Source: RGEC01 sp044371405
GTDB taxonomy: Bacteria; Bacteroidota; Bacteroidia; NS11-12g; UBA955
Reading direction: 5' to 3'
NCBI GenBank assembly: GCA_044371405.1
Contig: JBILTS010000004.1
Span: 1-41,480 of the forward strand
DNA: 41,480 nt
The notes under the pieces were generated by a model. The model was not told the DNA's origin and searched no databases. It saw nothing but the letters and a program-made list of their open reading frames with translations. The position numbers and the translations under genes are program-made. Below, one piece after another: positions 21,057 to 29,174 of this stretch; position 1 is the first letter of the stretch; each line of letters opens with the position of its first letter.

Positions 21057-22337
21057 TCAGATTTTAATGAACTTTTGCTTGGTTAGAATTACATTATTTT
21101 TACCTCGAACATGAACGAAATACATGCCAGGGGAAAGGTTGGTAATATCAATTGTGCCGGAATCTAATGTTCTAGATTTAACGCATATCCCGTTAGCATT
21201 GTACAACTCAAAAGTTCCTTCATCAAGATTGGGAATGTCAATGTGTATCAAGTTGCTTGCAGGGTTAGGGCTAACATGAATTTCTGGCTCCGTTTCCGTC
21301 TTTGTGCCTGTACCGGCATTTTGTCCCAAAAGCCGAACCAGAAACTCGCGGTCTTTGTAAAAACCCGTTTGACTGGCAGGCGCATTGCGCACAACCACCA
21401 GTTCAAGCGATGGCATCACATACAAACACTGTCCGTAAGCCCCGCGACACATGATAAAATCATCCGGAACAAGGGGTTCGTCAATGATGGGTTTAATCTG
21501 CGTAGTATGAATATTGCTGTTGACCTGGTCTACCTTTTGAACAACTTGTGCGTCCACGGGTTCTTTTAACCACCAGTAAAAGCCGTAGGCTGAATAGGCA
21601 TCCGAACTGCTTATTACCTCCATCATGTTTTGCTTGGGTAGTATGGAAGGGCCTGTCCATTTATCCGCCAGCATCAGACGCACGAACTCACCAAATTTGA
21701 ACCACTCATTGGCCCTCACATAAGCACCTCCGCTGAGCTGAGGGTTGCCATCGGCAAATCCGCCTCTCCATTCAACCCTGATTCCCAAAGGGTTAAACAG
21801 CCTTCGGTTCATGTAGTCTATCACCTTTTCCGTACCCAATTTTCTCTGAAGGGCCAGTCCGAAAATGTTCGGGTCCGGGCCGTAAATAAAAGTTGTTCCG
21901 GCAGGATAGAGGACCTTGGCTTTCAGAAAATCGGTCCAAGCAGTCTGGTCTTTCAGTTCCTCCAGCCCGCTTGACATGGTGAGCAGGTGCCGGTAAGTAA
22001 TCTTTGATTTTGCGGTATCGTCTCTCCATTCGGTCAGGACCTCCACAACCGGTTTGTCGAGGTCAATGATTTTGTCATAAGCGGCTATGGCTCCAATCAT
22101 TCCTGTAAAACCTTTGGTGCCGCTTCCCAGCAGATTGACCATATCGGCGCTGCCTCCGTTATTGTAGGTTTCGCGGATGATAGCGCCCCGATGAACCACT
22201 AAAAATGTTCTGCCGCCCAGACTTTCGCTGTATTGCTCTGCAGCATCCATCTGCTGGACAGTAGGTTGTGCCTGAATATGGCAACCAATGGCTATGAATG
22301 CCAGGCCCAGTGCCCATTTTTTGTAAATGGTATTCAT
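21057..22337 (-). CDS. Secreted serine hydrolase (beta-lactamase fold) with T9SS sorting domain
   Basis: A 426-residue protein with a signal peptide (about 1-24, ending IQAQ). The body is a class C beta-lactamase/esterase-type domain. The nucleophile motif SxxK appears as SGTK in LLGSGTKGF (about 72-75), followed by the typical ITYRHLLTMSSGLEE and a Tyr-containing IYGPDPNIFG segment. The substrate (ester, peptide or beta-lactam) cannot be deduced. The C-terminus has a type A T9SS sorting domain (VSPNPASNLIHIDI; LSPGMYFVHV; KFIKI). I chose ATG 22337; the frame opens at a TTG at 22349 that would overlap the upstream gene. The start lies 1 nt after the stop of the esterase, so it belongs to that operon. 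Confidence 0.88.
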   Translation of the reverse strand: MNTIYKKWALGLAFIAIGCHIQAQPTVQQMDAAEQYSESLGGRTFLVVHRGAIIRETYNNGGSADMVNLLGSGTKGFTGMIGAIAAYDKIIDLDKPVVEVLTEWRDDTAKSKITYRHLLTMSSGLEELKDQTAWTDFLKAKVLYPAGTTFIYGPDPNIFGLALQRKLGTEKVIDYMNRRLFNPLGIRVEWRGGFADGNPQLSGGAYVRANEWFKFGEFVRLMLADKWTGPSILPKQNMMEVISSSDAYSAYGFYWWLKEPVDAQVVQKVDQVNSNIHTTQIKPIIDEPLVPDDFIMCRGAYGQCLYVMPSLELVVVRNAPASQTGFYKDREFLVRLLGQNAGTGTKTETEPEIHVSPNPASNLIHIDIPNLDEGTFELYNANGICVKSRTLDSGTIDITNLSPGMYFVHVRGKNNVILTKQKFIKI

Positions 22338-22338
22338 C

Positions 22339-24481
22339 TTATTTTTCAATCATTATCATTTTAACCGAAGTGAAATTACAACCACCCTTCAACCGTAAAA
22401 AGTAGGTTCCGGGTTGAAGCTTACTAACATCTATGTTTGGCTGTTGAAGCACCCCTGTTAAAATTTCTGCCCCACATACATTCACCACCGTGTAACTGCA
22501 ATTTTTAGGAATGGCTCCCGAAACAGTCAGTTGGTTTTGGGCAGGGTTGGGATAAACCTGTATCAACCGCCTGTCAATACTATTTACGCCACTGGTACTG
22601 CCGTTTTCAACAATCAGACGGGTGCGAACCGGGTCTTTAAAAATTTTCAGCCCATCAATCATAACCACGCCGGCAGTGTCGGCTGTTACTGCCCCTGATT
22701 GCAATACCTCGTTGTTGGAAACCCGAATGAGTTTCCAGCTGAGTTGACTGCCTGGCTGTGGTTTGAATATACGGGGTTTGCGAATTCCAATTCCGCAGGT
22801 GGATGAGTCAACCGGACAATTATCAACCGAAACAGACGATTGACCCACCAAATAGACCGTACATTCCCAGCGGTCAGCCGCATCGGTGATGGTGTTCACA
22901 TCCCAGTCGTAATAGCCGCCCCAGGTTCCCCAGGCATCGCCGTCAGCAGGGTCTCCGTTACCAAGTTCAGGTTGCTGTCCGGACTTTGCAAAGTTCTGGT
23001 CATCTTTATAAAAACCGGGATAGGATTGGTTATTTCTAAATTTGCTGATAAGAAGCTGCGCATCTTTCCGTGCGCACGGGTGCAACCCACTGCCCCACAT
23101 CCTTACAGGTGGTATTGGGGTCGTCGGTAGTCCAGTCAGAGGCAGTATGGTCGCGGTTGTCCCAATACAGATGAAAACCGAGTTGTTTGTTGTTGATTTC
23201 GTTAAACAGCTGCAAATGCCTCGGGCCCCATTCGGCGGCATCATCACAACGCCCGCGACATATGCGTGTAAAACAAAAGTCTCGGGAGGTAGGAGAGATG
23301 CGCTGTGCCTGATTAAAAAAATCGTTCACGCGCAGTTTCTTTCCGTCAGGCCCTGTCTCGGTGGTGACGAGGTTGGTTTGTTCAGTGCCAAACAGTCTTC
23401 CCCCTGTTCCGGGCGTATAATGGGGCGGAACAAATGCCGTAGCAGCAGCAAATTTCTCGGGCTTCCAACGCGACAGGAGCAGCGTACCGGTTCCGCCCAT
23501 CGAATTCCCCATGATAGAAATGCGGTTTGAATCAATGTTGTAGGGTGATTCATTCACCAGCCAGTCTATGGTCCAGACCAATCTTCTCAAGGTATAGGGC
23601 ACAACCAGCCCACCGGCAGGTGCATTGCTTGCTGTAGTCGCATTCAGTTGGGTATGCCAGCCAAACCAGTTGCTGGGGCGGTCTTCGTTAACCACGCCAT
23701 TGGCAGACATAAACAGACGGTCATCAAAGGCAATGGTAATTCCGTTGGCAGGAACATTCCCCGTATTGCGATAATGTACACCATTCGGGGAATAAGACCA
23801 GTAGCTTCCAAATTCTCCACCTCCATGAAGACATACAACTGCAGGATATGGACTTGATGGCAGCGTACCTTGTGGCCTGAATACAGCAAAGACATGCGGA
23901 GCTCCGTTTTTCGCCTCGTTGGCCATCACCGGAAAATCAGGTCTTGCATCCGCCGGATTCTGTCTTCCATCCACCCACATGGCAAAAACTGAGTAGGGGA
24001 AACCCTCTTTGGTTGTTCCGGAAAACTGCAAATGGCATTTGACGCGGGATTTGGAAGGGCTGTAATCCATAAACAATGGGGCTGCGGTGCGGTTGTTTGA
24101 GGAAAGCAGTGTGTCGTTGTTACGGGTGATATACACGAAACGGGTCATTGTGTCATGGGGTGTGTAAACGAATAGCCCCTCATTTTTTTGCACTTGATAG
24201 TTGCCTCCTTTGCCATCAGGGATTTTCCAGGTAGCGGTGGGTACCGCCAGGGTGAGTCGCTTGCCGGTCCATTCCGGTTCGAAAACCATTCCGGCTTTTT
24301 GCAATTTAGTGGTGCTGCCGGCCGGTGTGTTGCTGAACCATGCGTTGTAAGTCAGCGTAGTCTGGGTGTCGGTTTGCCAAACAATGAAAACCTGACCATT
24401 TGAATTCCAGGCGCGCACATTGGTTTGGCCTAAACCACTCTTTACTGAGGCAAAAAGCAGGATAGGTAATATTTTTTTCAT
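22339..24481 (-). pseudogene. Secreted esterase / prolyl-oligopeptidase-like protein, frameshifted
   Basis: The first frame (24481 to 23036) has a signal peptide ending GLGQ and an alpha/beta-hydrolase domain. That domain has oxyanion-hole segment VCLHGGGEFGS, nucleophile elbow GNSMGG (GxSxG) and a late WDNRDH with the likely catalytic His. The second frame (readable from about 23080 to 22339) continues with KDAQLLISKFRNNQSYPGF, a beta-rich region and a type A T9SS sorting domain (VYPNPAQNQLTV; LQPGTYFLRL). The frames join near 23060-23080 in CACGGAAAGATGCG, where one base must be skipped. Together they would give about 713 residues. There is no long homopolymer, so a real indel or a sequencing error is more likely than programmed slippage. 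If real, it separates the catalytic domain from its secretion tag. Confidence 0.8.
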
Positions 24482-24613
24482 CTTTTTTTAATGTTTTATA
24501 CAGCTTAGACGACTTTAATAGTTCAATGGTTTAATATTTATTCAAATGATTAAAATTCAATTTATTGCCATGTTGTGCATTCCGCCACACTACCCGTAAA
24601 TGGATTTTTTCGT

Positions 24614-24785
24614 TCCGAATGCAGCGGTTTACCACAGCGATGTTTTCGTGGAGATGATGAACAGGATTGCAACACAACCCGGCAAATTCAGTATGAAACA
24701 AACCGACAAAGCTCTGATTGTGAATGTGACAGGGGTGGAGAATGTGTTTGAGGCGCTGTTTGTGCTGGAGGGGTTGAGGGGATAA
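24614..24785 (+). pseudogene. mfd 3'-end fragment (right copy of direct repeat)
   Basis: This copy reads in frame as the last 57 residues of Mfd and ends in TAA. A chance upstream ATG at 24601 opens a 61-codon frame, but nothing indicates an independent gene. Only four bases differ from the intact gene over 172 bp, all silent. That pattern is unexpected for a decaying fragment and suggests each copy spent its divergence time as part of a working mfd. Confidence 0.93.
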
Positions 24786-24839
24786 ATTTAAAGTACGAGA
24801 CAACATTTGTCAAAATATATCGTCTAATATGTAAACGAT

Positions 24840-26360
24840 ATGAGAAAAATTATAATGACAGCCATGCTGTTCCTTGCTTGCAGCCAAATCGCAAAAGCCA
24901 CCCATTTGATGGGTTCAGACATGCAGTATACCTATCTGGGTAAAAGCAAGTATCGCATTACTTCCAAAATCTACCGCGATTGTCGGGGCATCCCCATGAC
25001 CACGCCATCATTTGTGGTTACAGCAGGTAAAAACGGTGGCACTGCTTGCGGCGTTTACAACCTGGCCATAAAATTGCGCTCCATCCGGGATATTACCCCG
25101 GTTTGCTCAACCCAGCCCAAACCATGTTCGCCCCAAAATACAATGCTGGGTAAGTTGGGGGTTGAAGAGCATATTTACGATACGGTGGTCGATTTTAGTG
25201 TTGCTCCACTGAGCAATTTCGTGGGGAATGCATCTTGTGAAGAAGTGAACTTCCTAATAGGGCAGTGCTGCCGTAATGCATCCATCACCACCGGGCCGGC
25301 CAATCAGGATTTTTGGACAACCTGCACCATTAACCTGGCCAACCTGAAATCTGTTTCGCCGGCGGCAACAAACAACAGTCCTAAATTCAGCAATTTTCCC
25401 GTTATTTTCACCTGTTGTAACAAGCCCTATCGCTACAATCATGGCAGTATGGATTCCGCAGAGCAGGATTCAATCTCTTATCGACTGGTTCCAGGACTGC
25501 GATCCAATACAAGCACACCGGTTAACTACGGTGGTAGCTTTTCAGAAAAATATCCCCTCACGGCTTACTGTCCTACGCCCGGGGTAATCAATTGCACTCC
25601 AAAACCCAGTCTCAATCCGCCGCAGGGTTTCTTTTTGGATACCGCAAGCGGTGATCTTGTTTTCACCCCTGTTAACTGCGTGGAAGTGGCGGTTGTTGCC
25701 ATTGAGGTTACCGAGTATCGTAAAACGCCCACCGGAAACTGGGTTTGGATAGGTAAGTCGCGCAGGGATATAGAAATAGCTATGCGCAATGACTGTGATA
25801 ATAATAATCCACCTGTGATTACCGGGACAAGGAAAATATATGCTTGCCCGGGCGATAGTATCTGTTATACCTATACCATTTCTGATACCACTGCTGTTGG
25901 TCAAACAAATCCCGATACGGTTTCGGTAGCATGGAATAAGGGTATACCGGGAGCTACATTCAAAATAAAAGATGCAAAATCGCGTGAAAAGGAAGCTGTT
26001 TTCTGCTGGAAGATTCCCCAGAACATACAAGGCCAAACCTTCAATTTTACCCTCACGGCAGAAGACGATGCCTGTTCGCTAAAAAACATGACCATAGCCG
26101 GCGTGAATGTGTATTTGTGCGACAGATTGGCTGCTGTTAAGAAACCACAAATACAACCCTTACGCATTTATCCGCAGCCATGCACGGCAGGCCAGCCGCT
26201 GCGGGGGCTTAAACATGATGCAAGCTGGGAAATGTATGATTTAGGCGGACGCTTGATGTATTCGGGTAAAGAGGCGGAAGCATTGATTGCGCCTTCAAAA
26301 CCGGGGATTTATCTGCTGCGCAGTGGCCAATCTGCCACGATGATTGAAGTGATTCCGTAA
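24840..26360 (+). CDS. Secreted surface protein of the gliding-motility-associated type
   Basis: A 506-residue protein with a signal peptide (about 1-20, ending AKA). The mature start THLMGSDMQYTYLG followed by YRITSKIYRDCRG is the hallmark of a large family of Bacteroidota cell-surface proteins, often annotated as gliding-motility-associated or PKD-containing. Many cysteines (for example CCRN, CCNKPYR, CPGDSICY) suggest disulphides. The C-terminus (RIYPQPCTAGQPL; KPGIYLLRSG) is a degenerate type A T9SS sorting domain. No enzymatic motif is seen. It starts 54 nt after the duplicated mfd end, on the same strand, so it may be the ancestral downstream neighbour of mfd. Confidence 0.8.
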   Translation: MRKIIMTAMLFLACSQIAKATHLMGSDMQYTYLGKSKYRITSKIYRDCRGIPMTTPSFVVTAGKNGGTACGVYNLAIKLRSIRDITPVCSTQPKPCSPQNTMLGKLGVEEHIYDTVVDFSVAPLSNFVGNASCEEVNFLIGQCCRNASITTGPANQDFWTTCTINLANLKSVSPAATNNSPKFSNFPVIFTCCNKPYRYNHGSMDSAEQDSISYRLVPGLRSNTSTPVNYGGSFSEKYPLTAYCPTPGVINCTPKPSLNPPQGFFLDTASGDLVFTPVNCVEVAVVAIEVTEYRKTPTGNWVWIGKSRRDIEIAMRNDCDNNNPPVITGTRKIYACPGDSICYTYTISDTTAVGQTNPDTVSVAWNKGIPGATFKIKDAKSREKEAVFCWKIPQNIQGQTFNFTLTAEDDACSLKNMTIAGVNVYLCDRLAAVKKPQIQPLRIYPQPCTAGQPLRGLKHDASWEMYDLGGRLMYSGKEAEALIAPSKPGIYLLRSGQSATMIEVIP

Positions 26361-26393
26361 ATGCGAATTTATTGAAGAGACGATTGCGCAGGG

Positions 26394-26418
26394 AGTTGGG
26401 TTTAGCTTCAAACCAACT
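26394..26418. other. Hairpin between convergent genes
   Basis: AGTTGGGTTT (26394-26403) pairs with AAACCAACT (26410-26418) with one bulged base and a 6-nt loop. It overlaps the stop codon of the antitoxin gene. There is no T-tract, so a terminator role is only possible. Confidence 0.3.
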
Positions 26419-26797
26419 GCAAATCTGCCAGCTCCCTGCCAATGCTTTTGATGCCGTTTAGGATTTTCTCGGTCTGTCTTGCGGATGGTTTTTTTCTACC
26501 ACGCACATACTGGGAAAGCAGTGTTGCATTCATGCCGATTTTTTGGGCCAGAAATCGGCTGTTAAGCACCTTGTAATGTTGGAAAAACTGCTGAAGGTCT
26601 ATGTGTATTTTTAGGTTTTCATCTGCTACCACGTATCCCAAATCCTCGTAGTAATAGTTCAGCGATTCGATAAGATTGCGTTTTAAGGTGCTTAAATCCT
26701 TGCCAGTGGTGTAAACCGGTAATTCCTCAGCGTAGGCAGAATATCCGGTTTTGGTGATTTCTACCTTTATGTTGATCTTCTTTTTAAGCGTTTTCAT
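26408..26797 (-). CDS. hicB: HicB-type antitoxin with C-terminal helix-turn-helix
   Basis: A 129-residue protein whose N-terminal half has the degraded RNase-H-like HicB fold (VEITKTGYSAYAEELPVYTTGKDLSTLKRNLIESL). Its C-terminal half is an Xre-like helix-turn-helix (about 80-110: FLAQKIGMNATLLSQYVRGRKKPS). HicB binds and blocks the HicA ribonuclease, and the HTH form also represses its own promoter. It overlaps the end of the toxin gene by 4 nt (ATGA), so toxin comes first and antitoxin second, the usual hicAB order. Confidence 0.9.
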   Translation of the reverse strand: MKTLKKKINIKVEITKTGYSAYAEELPVYTTGKDLSTLKRNLIESLNYYYEDLGYVVADENLKIHIDLQQFFQHYKVLNSRFLAQKIGMNATLLSQYVRGRKKPSARQTEKILNGIKSIGRELADLQLV

Positions 26798-26979
26798 TTT
26801 ATACCGGCCTGTTTAAATAATTTCTTTTGAAGTCCTTTGCCCAATTCCTGATTGCCATGATCAGGGAATATAATTATTCCGGATTTGACCGGATGTTTCA
26901 ATTTTATATGAGAGCCGTTTTGTGAAATTTTCAACCAACCTGCTTTGGTTATAATGCGATAAGCTTCGGAACATTTCAT
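26794..26979 (-). CDS. hicA: HicA-type mRNA interferase toxin
   Basis: A 61-residue protein of the HicA dsRBD-like fold. The family pattern is clear: MKCSEAYRIITKAGW, then NGSHIKLKHP with the catalytic histidine at about residue 24, and a C-terminal IIIFPDHGNQELGKGLQKKLFKQAGI. HicA cleaves mRNA and stops translation until HicB neutralises it. Its ATG is only 2 nt from a strong promoter box, which predicts a leaderless or nearly leaderless transcript. Confidence 0.92.
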   Translation of the reverse strand: MKCSEAYRIITKAGWLKISQNGSHIKLKHPVKSGIIIFPDHGNQELGKGLQKKLFKQAGIK

Positions 26980-26981
26980 TA

Positions 26982-27013
26982 CAAAGGTAAATAAAAATAT
27001 ACTTTATATCAAA
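26982..27013 (-). promoter_or_regulatory. Bacteroidota-type promoter of hicAB
   Basis: On the minus strand, TTTG (27013-27010), a 20-nt spacer and TACCTTTG (26989-26982) fit the consensus perfectly. The -7 box ends 2 nt before the hicA ATG, so transcription should begin at or just inside the first codons. Confidence 0.65.
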
Positions 27014-27185
27014 TGAGTAAGCGATAATATTAGCTTCAAAAACAAATAAAATAAAGATAAGTAGTAGATAAATATAAATTTAAAGTGTTTTTAGTCTTGC
27101 GCTGACATCAATCACCATCATCGCCCATTAACCTCACCCCATGGCCCGGCCGGTGATTGCAGTTTTGCATTCCCGGAGGTATCCC

Positions 27186-29174
27186 ATGCATTTCACACAA
27201 TCACAACTGCACAAAAACGATTTACACCTGCACCGCGAATGGCTGCGCACTTCACCCCATGGCGCCTACGCGTCATCAACCCTTAGCAACTGCCACAGCC
27301 GCAAATACCACGGCATGCTGGTGATACCCGATAAGCATGAGCAAATGCAGGTGATGCTTTCATCGCTGGATGAGACCTTGTTTGCCTATGAAGATACATT
27401 TGAACTGGCCACCCATAGGTACCCCGAAGCCATTCATCCCGTAGGTTATCAATACCTGGAATCGATGGATGTGGATGAGGCCATCAGCTGGACCTTTCGC
27501 GTGGATCAGGTGCGGCTGCGTAAGACACTGATGCTGTCGCAAACTGAGAACCGGCTTTGGGTGCAGTATGAACTGCTGGAAACCAACATTGCCGGAGTTC
27601 AGCTCGGTATTCACCCTCTCATGGCATTTCGCGATATCCATCACCTGCGCCGCATGGAGCCCGATTTTATGGGTAAAACCGAGATGCAGAAGCTGGTTAT
27701 ATGCACCGAAATAGACCACACGCCGATGAAGCTCTATTGCCAGGTTTCCGGCAAGCAGGAGTTTATTCACCACGCCCATTTTTATTACCACATGCAGTTT
27801 GCGCATGAGCAGGAGCGTGGATATGGTTATGAAGAAGATTTATACTGTCCCGGCTATTTTAAGGTTCCGCTTGAACCTGGAAAGCCCGTTGTGTTCTCGG
27901 CAGGTTCAAAACCATTGGCGTCTGAGAAAATGATGTCGCGTTTTAAAACAGAAAGCCGGGGCTTAAAGCCATTAAAGGATACCACGGCCATGCTGGAACA
28001 CGCGGCCTCTCAGTTTATAAAAACGGTTCGTGGAGGCAAAGAAATTCAGGCAGGATTTCACTGGTTTGGCCGTTGGGGCCGCGACACCTGCATTGCGCTA
28101 CCCGGATTGACCCTGGCAACCCAAAATCCAAAGCTTTTTACCGAGGTCATCAACACTACCCTCAAAGATCTGAAATACGGACTACTGCCCAATGTGGGCA
28201 AAAAGGCCAATGCATCCTATAACTCAGCCGATGCGGCACTTTGGTGTGTGTGGGCCTTGCAACAATACGCCATCCATATTCAGGATGCAGGTAAGGTTTG
28301 GAAAACCTATGGCGATGCATTGAAAAAAATATTGAATTATCATGCCAAAGGCACCCTAAACGGTATACATGCCATGAGTAATGGTTTGCTAACCGCATCG
28401 GAAACCGGGAAAGCCCTTACCTGGATGGATGCCATTGTGGATGGCTATCCGGTTACACCTCGCTCAGGTATGGCGGTAGATATCAATGCACTGTGGTACA
28501 ATGCCGTTTGCTTTTGTCTGGAGGCAGCTCGTTGTGCCGGTGATACCACATTTATTGAAACATGGAGCCGTTGGCCCACGCTCATTGAAGGAAGTTTTGA
28601 AAAGGTTTTTTGGGATGAAGGGCGCGGATATTTGGCAGACAGCTTTTATCAAGGTGTGACCGATAATTCACTGCGGCCTAACCAGATTTTTGCCGTTTCG
28701 CTGCCCTATTCTCCCTTGAAAAAATCGGTTAAAAAGGCTGTGGTGGAGGCCGTCGGAAGAGAGTTGCTAACGCCGCGAGGCCTGCGCACGCTGGAGCCAC
28801 ACGATACAAATTACAAAGGTACCTATGCAGGCAATGTGCGACAGCGCGACCAGGCCTATCATCAGGGGACGGTCTGGCCATGGTTACTTGGGCATTTTGC
28901 CTATGCATATTGCGCAACCCATGAAAAACGCTCATTGGTGATGGTGCAAAAAATATGGGACGATTTGCAGCCGGCCTTGACAGAATATGGCATTGGAACC
29001 CTGGCAGAGATCTACGACGGGGATCCCCCTTTTGAACCCAAAGGGGCGGTGTCTCAGGCGTGGAGTGTGGCTGAAATGTTACGAATAAAACAGCTGCTGG
29101 AAACCTTGCAAGGGGAAAAAACAGCTGAAACCCGGGGCAAAGAAACCCTTCGTGCAACTGCAACGGCTTCATAG
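27186..29174 (+). CDS. Amylo-alpha-1,6-glucosidase (glycogen debranching enzyme, GDE type)
   Basis: A 662-residue cytosolic enzyme that should remove alpha-1,6-linked glucose at glycogen branch points. The N-terminal GDE_N-like domain begins with HREWLRTSPHGAYASSTLS and SRKYHGMLV. The C-terminal alpha/alpha-toroid catalytic domain contains HWFGRWGRDTCIALPG, YNSADAALWCVWAL, TWMDAIVDGYPVTPRSG and VDINALWYNA, the conserved acidic signatures of the family. The ATG at 27186 fits the family N-terminus; the frame extends to an ATG at 27141 with 15 atypical residues. First gene of the glucan operon; its stop is directly followed by the ATG of the next gene. The 200 bp upstream are AT-rich, without a convincing promoter. 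Confidence 0.93.
   Translation: MHFTQSQLHKNDLHLHREWLRTSPHGAYASSTLSNCHSRKYHGMLVIPDKHEQMQVMLSSLDETLFAYEDTFELATHRYPEAIHPVGYQYLESMDVDEAISWTFRVDQVRLRKTLMLSQTENRLWVQYELLETNIAGVQLGIHPLMAFRDIHHLRRMEPDFMGKTEMQKLVICTEIDHTPMKLYCQVSGKQEFIHHAHFYYHMQFAHEQERGYGYEEDLYCPGYFKVPLEPGKPVVFSAGSKPLASEKMMSRFKTESRGLKPLKDTTAMLEHAASQFIKTVRGGKEIQAGFHWFGRWGRDTCIALPGLTLATQNPKLFTEVINTTLKDLKYGLLPNVGKKANASYNSADAALWCVWALQQYAIHIQDAGKVWKTYGDALKKILNYHAKGTLNGIHAMSNGLLTASETGKALTWMDAIVDGYPVTPRSGMAVDINALWYNAVCFCLEAARCAGDTTFIETWSRWPTLIEGSFEKVFWDEGRGYLADSFYQGVTDNSLRPNQIFAVSLPYSPLKKSVKKAVVEAVGRELLTPRGLRTLEPHDTNYKGTYAGNVRQRDQAYHQGTVWPWLLGHFAYAYCATHEKRSLVMVQKIWDDLQPALTEYGIGTLAEIYDGDPPFEPKGAVSQAWSVAEMLRIKQLLETLQGEKTAETRGKETLRATATAS

Larger units (their letters stand above)
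19557..24785. other. Putative genomic island bounded by duplicated mfd 3' ends
   Basis: A 5229-bp segment lies between the end of intact mfd and the end of its partial copy. It carries only a three-gene minus-strand operon of secreted T9SS-tagged proteins, opposite in orientation to mfd. Recombination between the repeats would remove exactly this segment and leave one complete mfd. Gene-end duplication of this kind is characteristic of integrative elements that target 3' ends. No integrase, transposase or inverted terminal repeat is visible, so an imported fragment, a mini-element mobilised in trans, or a past tandem duplication are alternatives. Confidence 0.5.

Noticed and set aside
24600..24785. 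Independent 61-residue gene
   Set aside because: Apart from the first few codons it is a copy of the mfd C-terminus; it is treated as a gene fragment.
19557..24785. Prophage or transposon
   Set aside because: There is no integrase, transposase, phage structural gene or inverted terminal repeats; only the gene-end duplication supports mobility.
27092..27099. Promoter -7 box TAGTCTTG for the glucan operon
   Set aside because: One mismatch at an important position and no TTG at the 20-nt spacing used by other promoters in the window.
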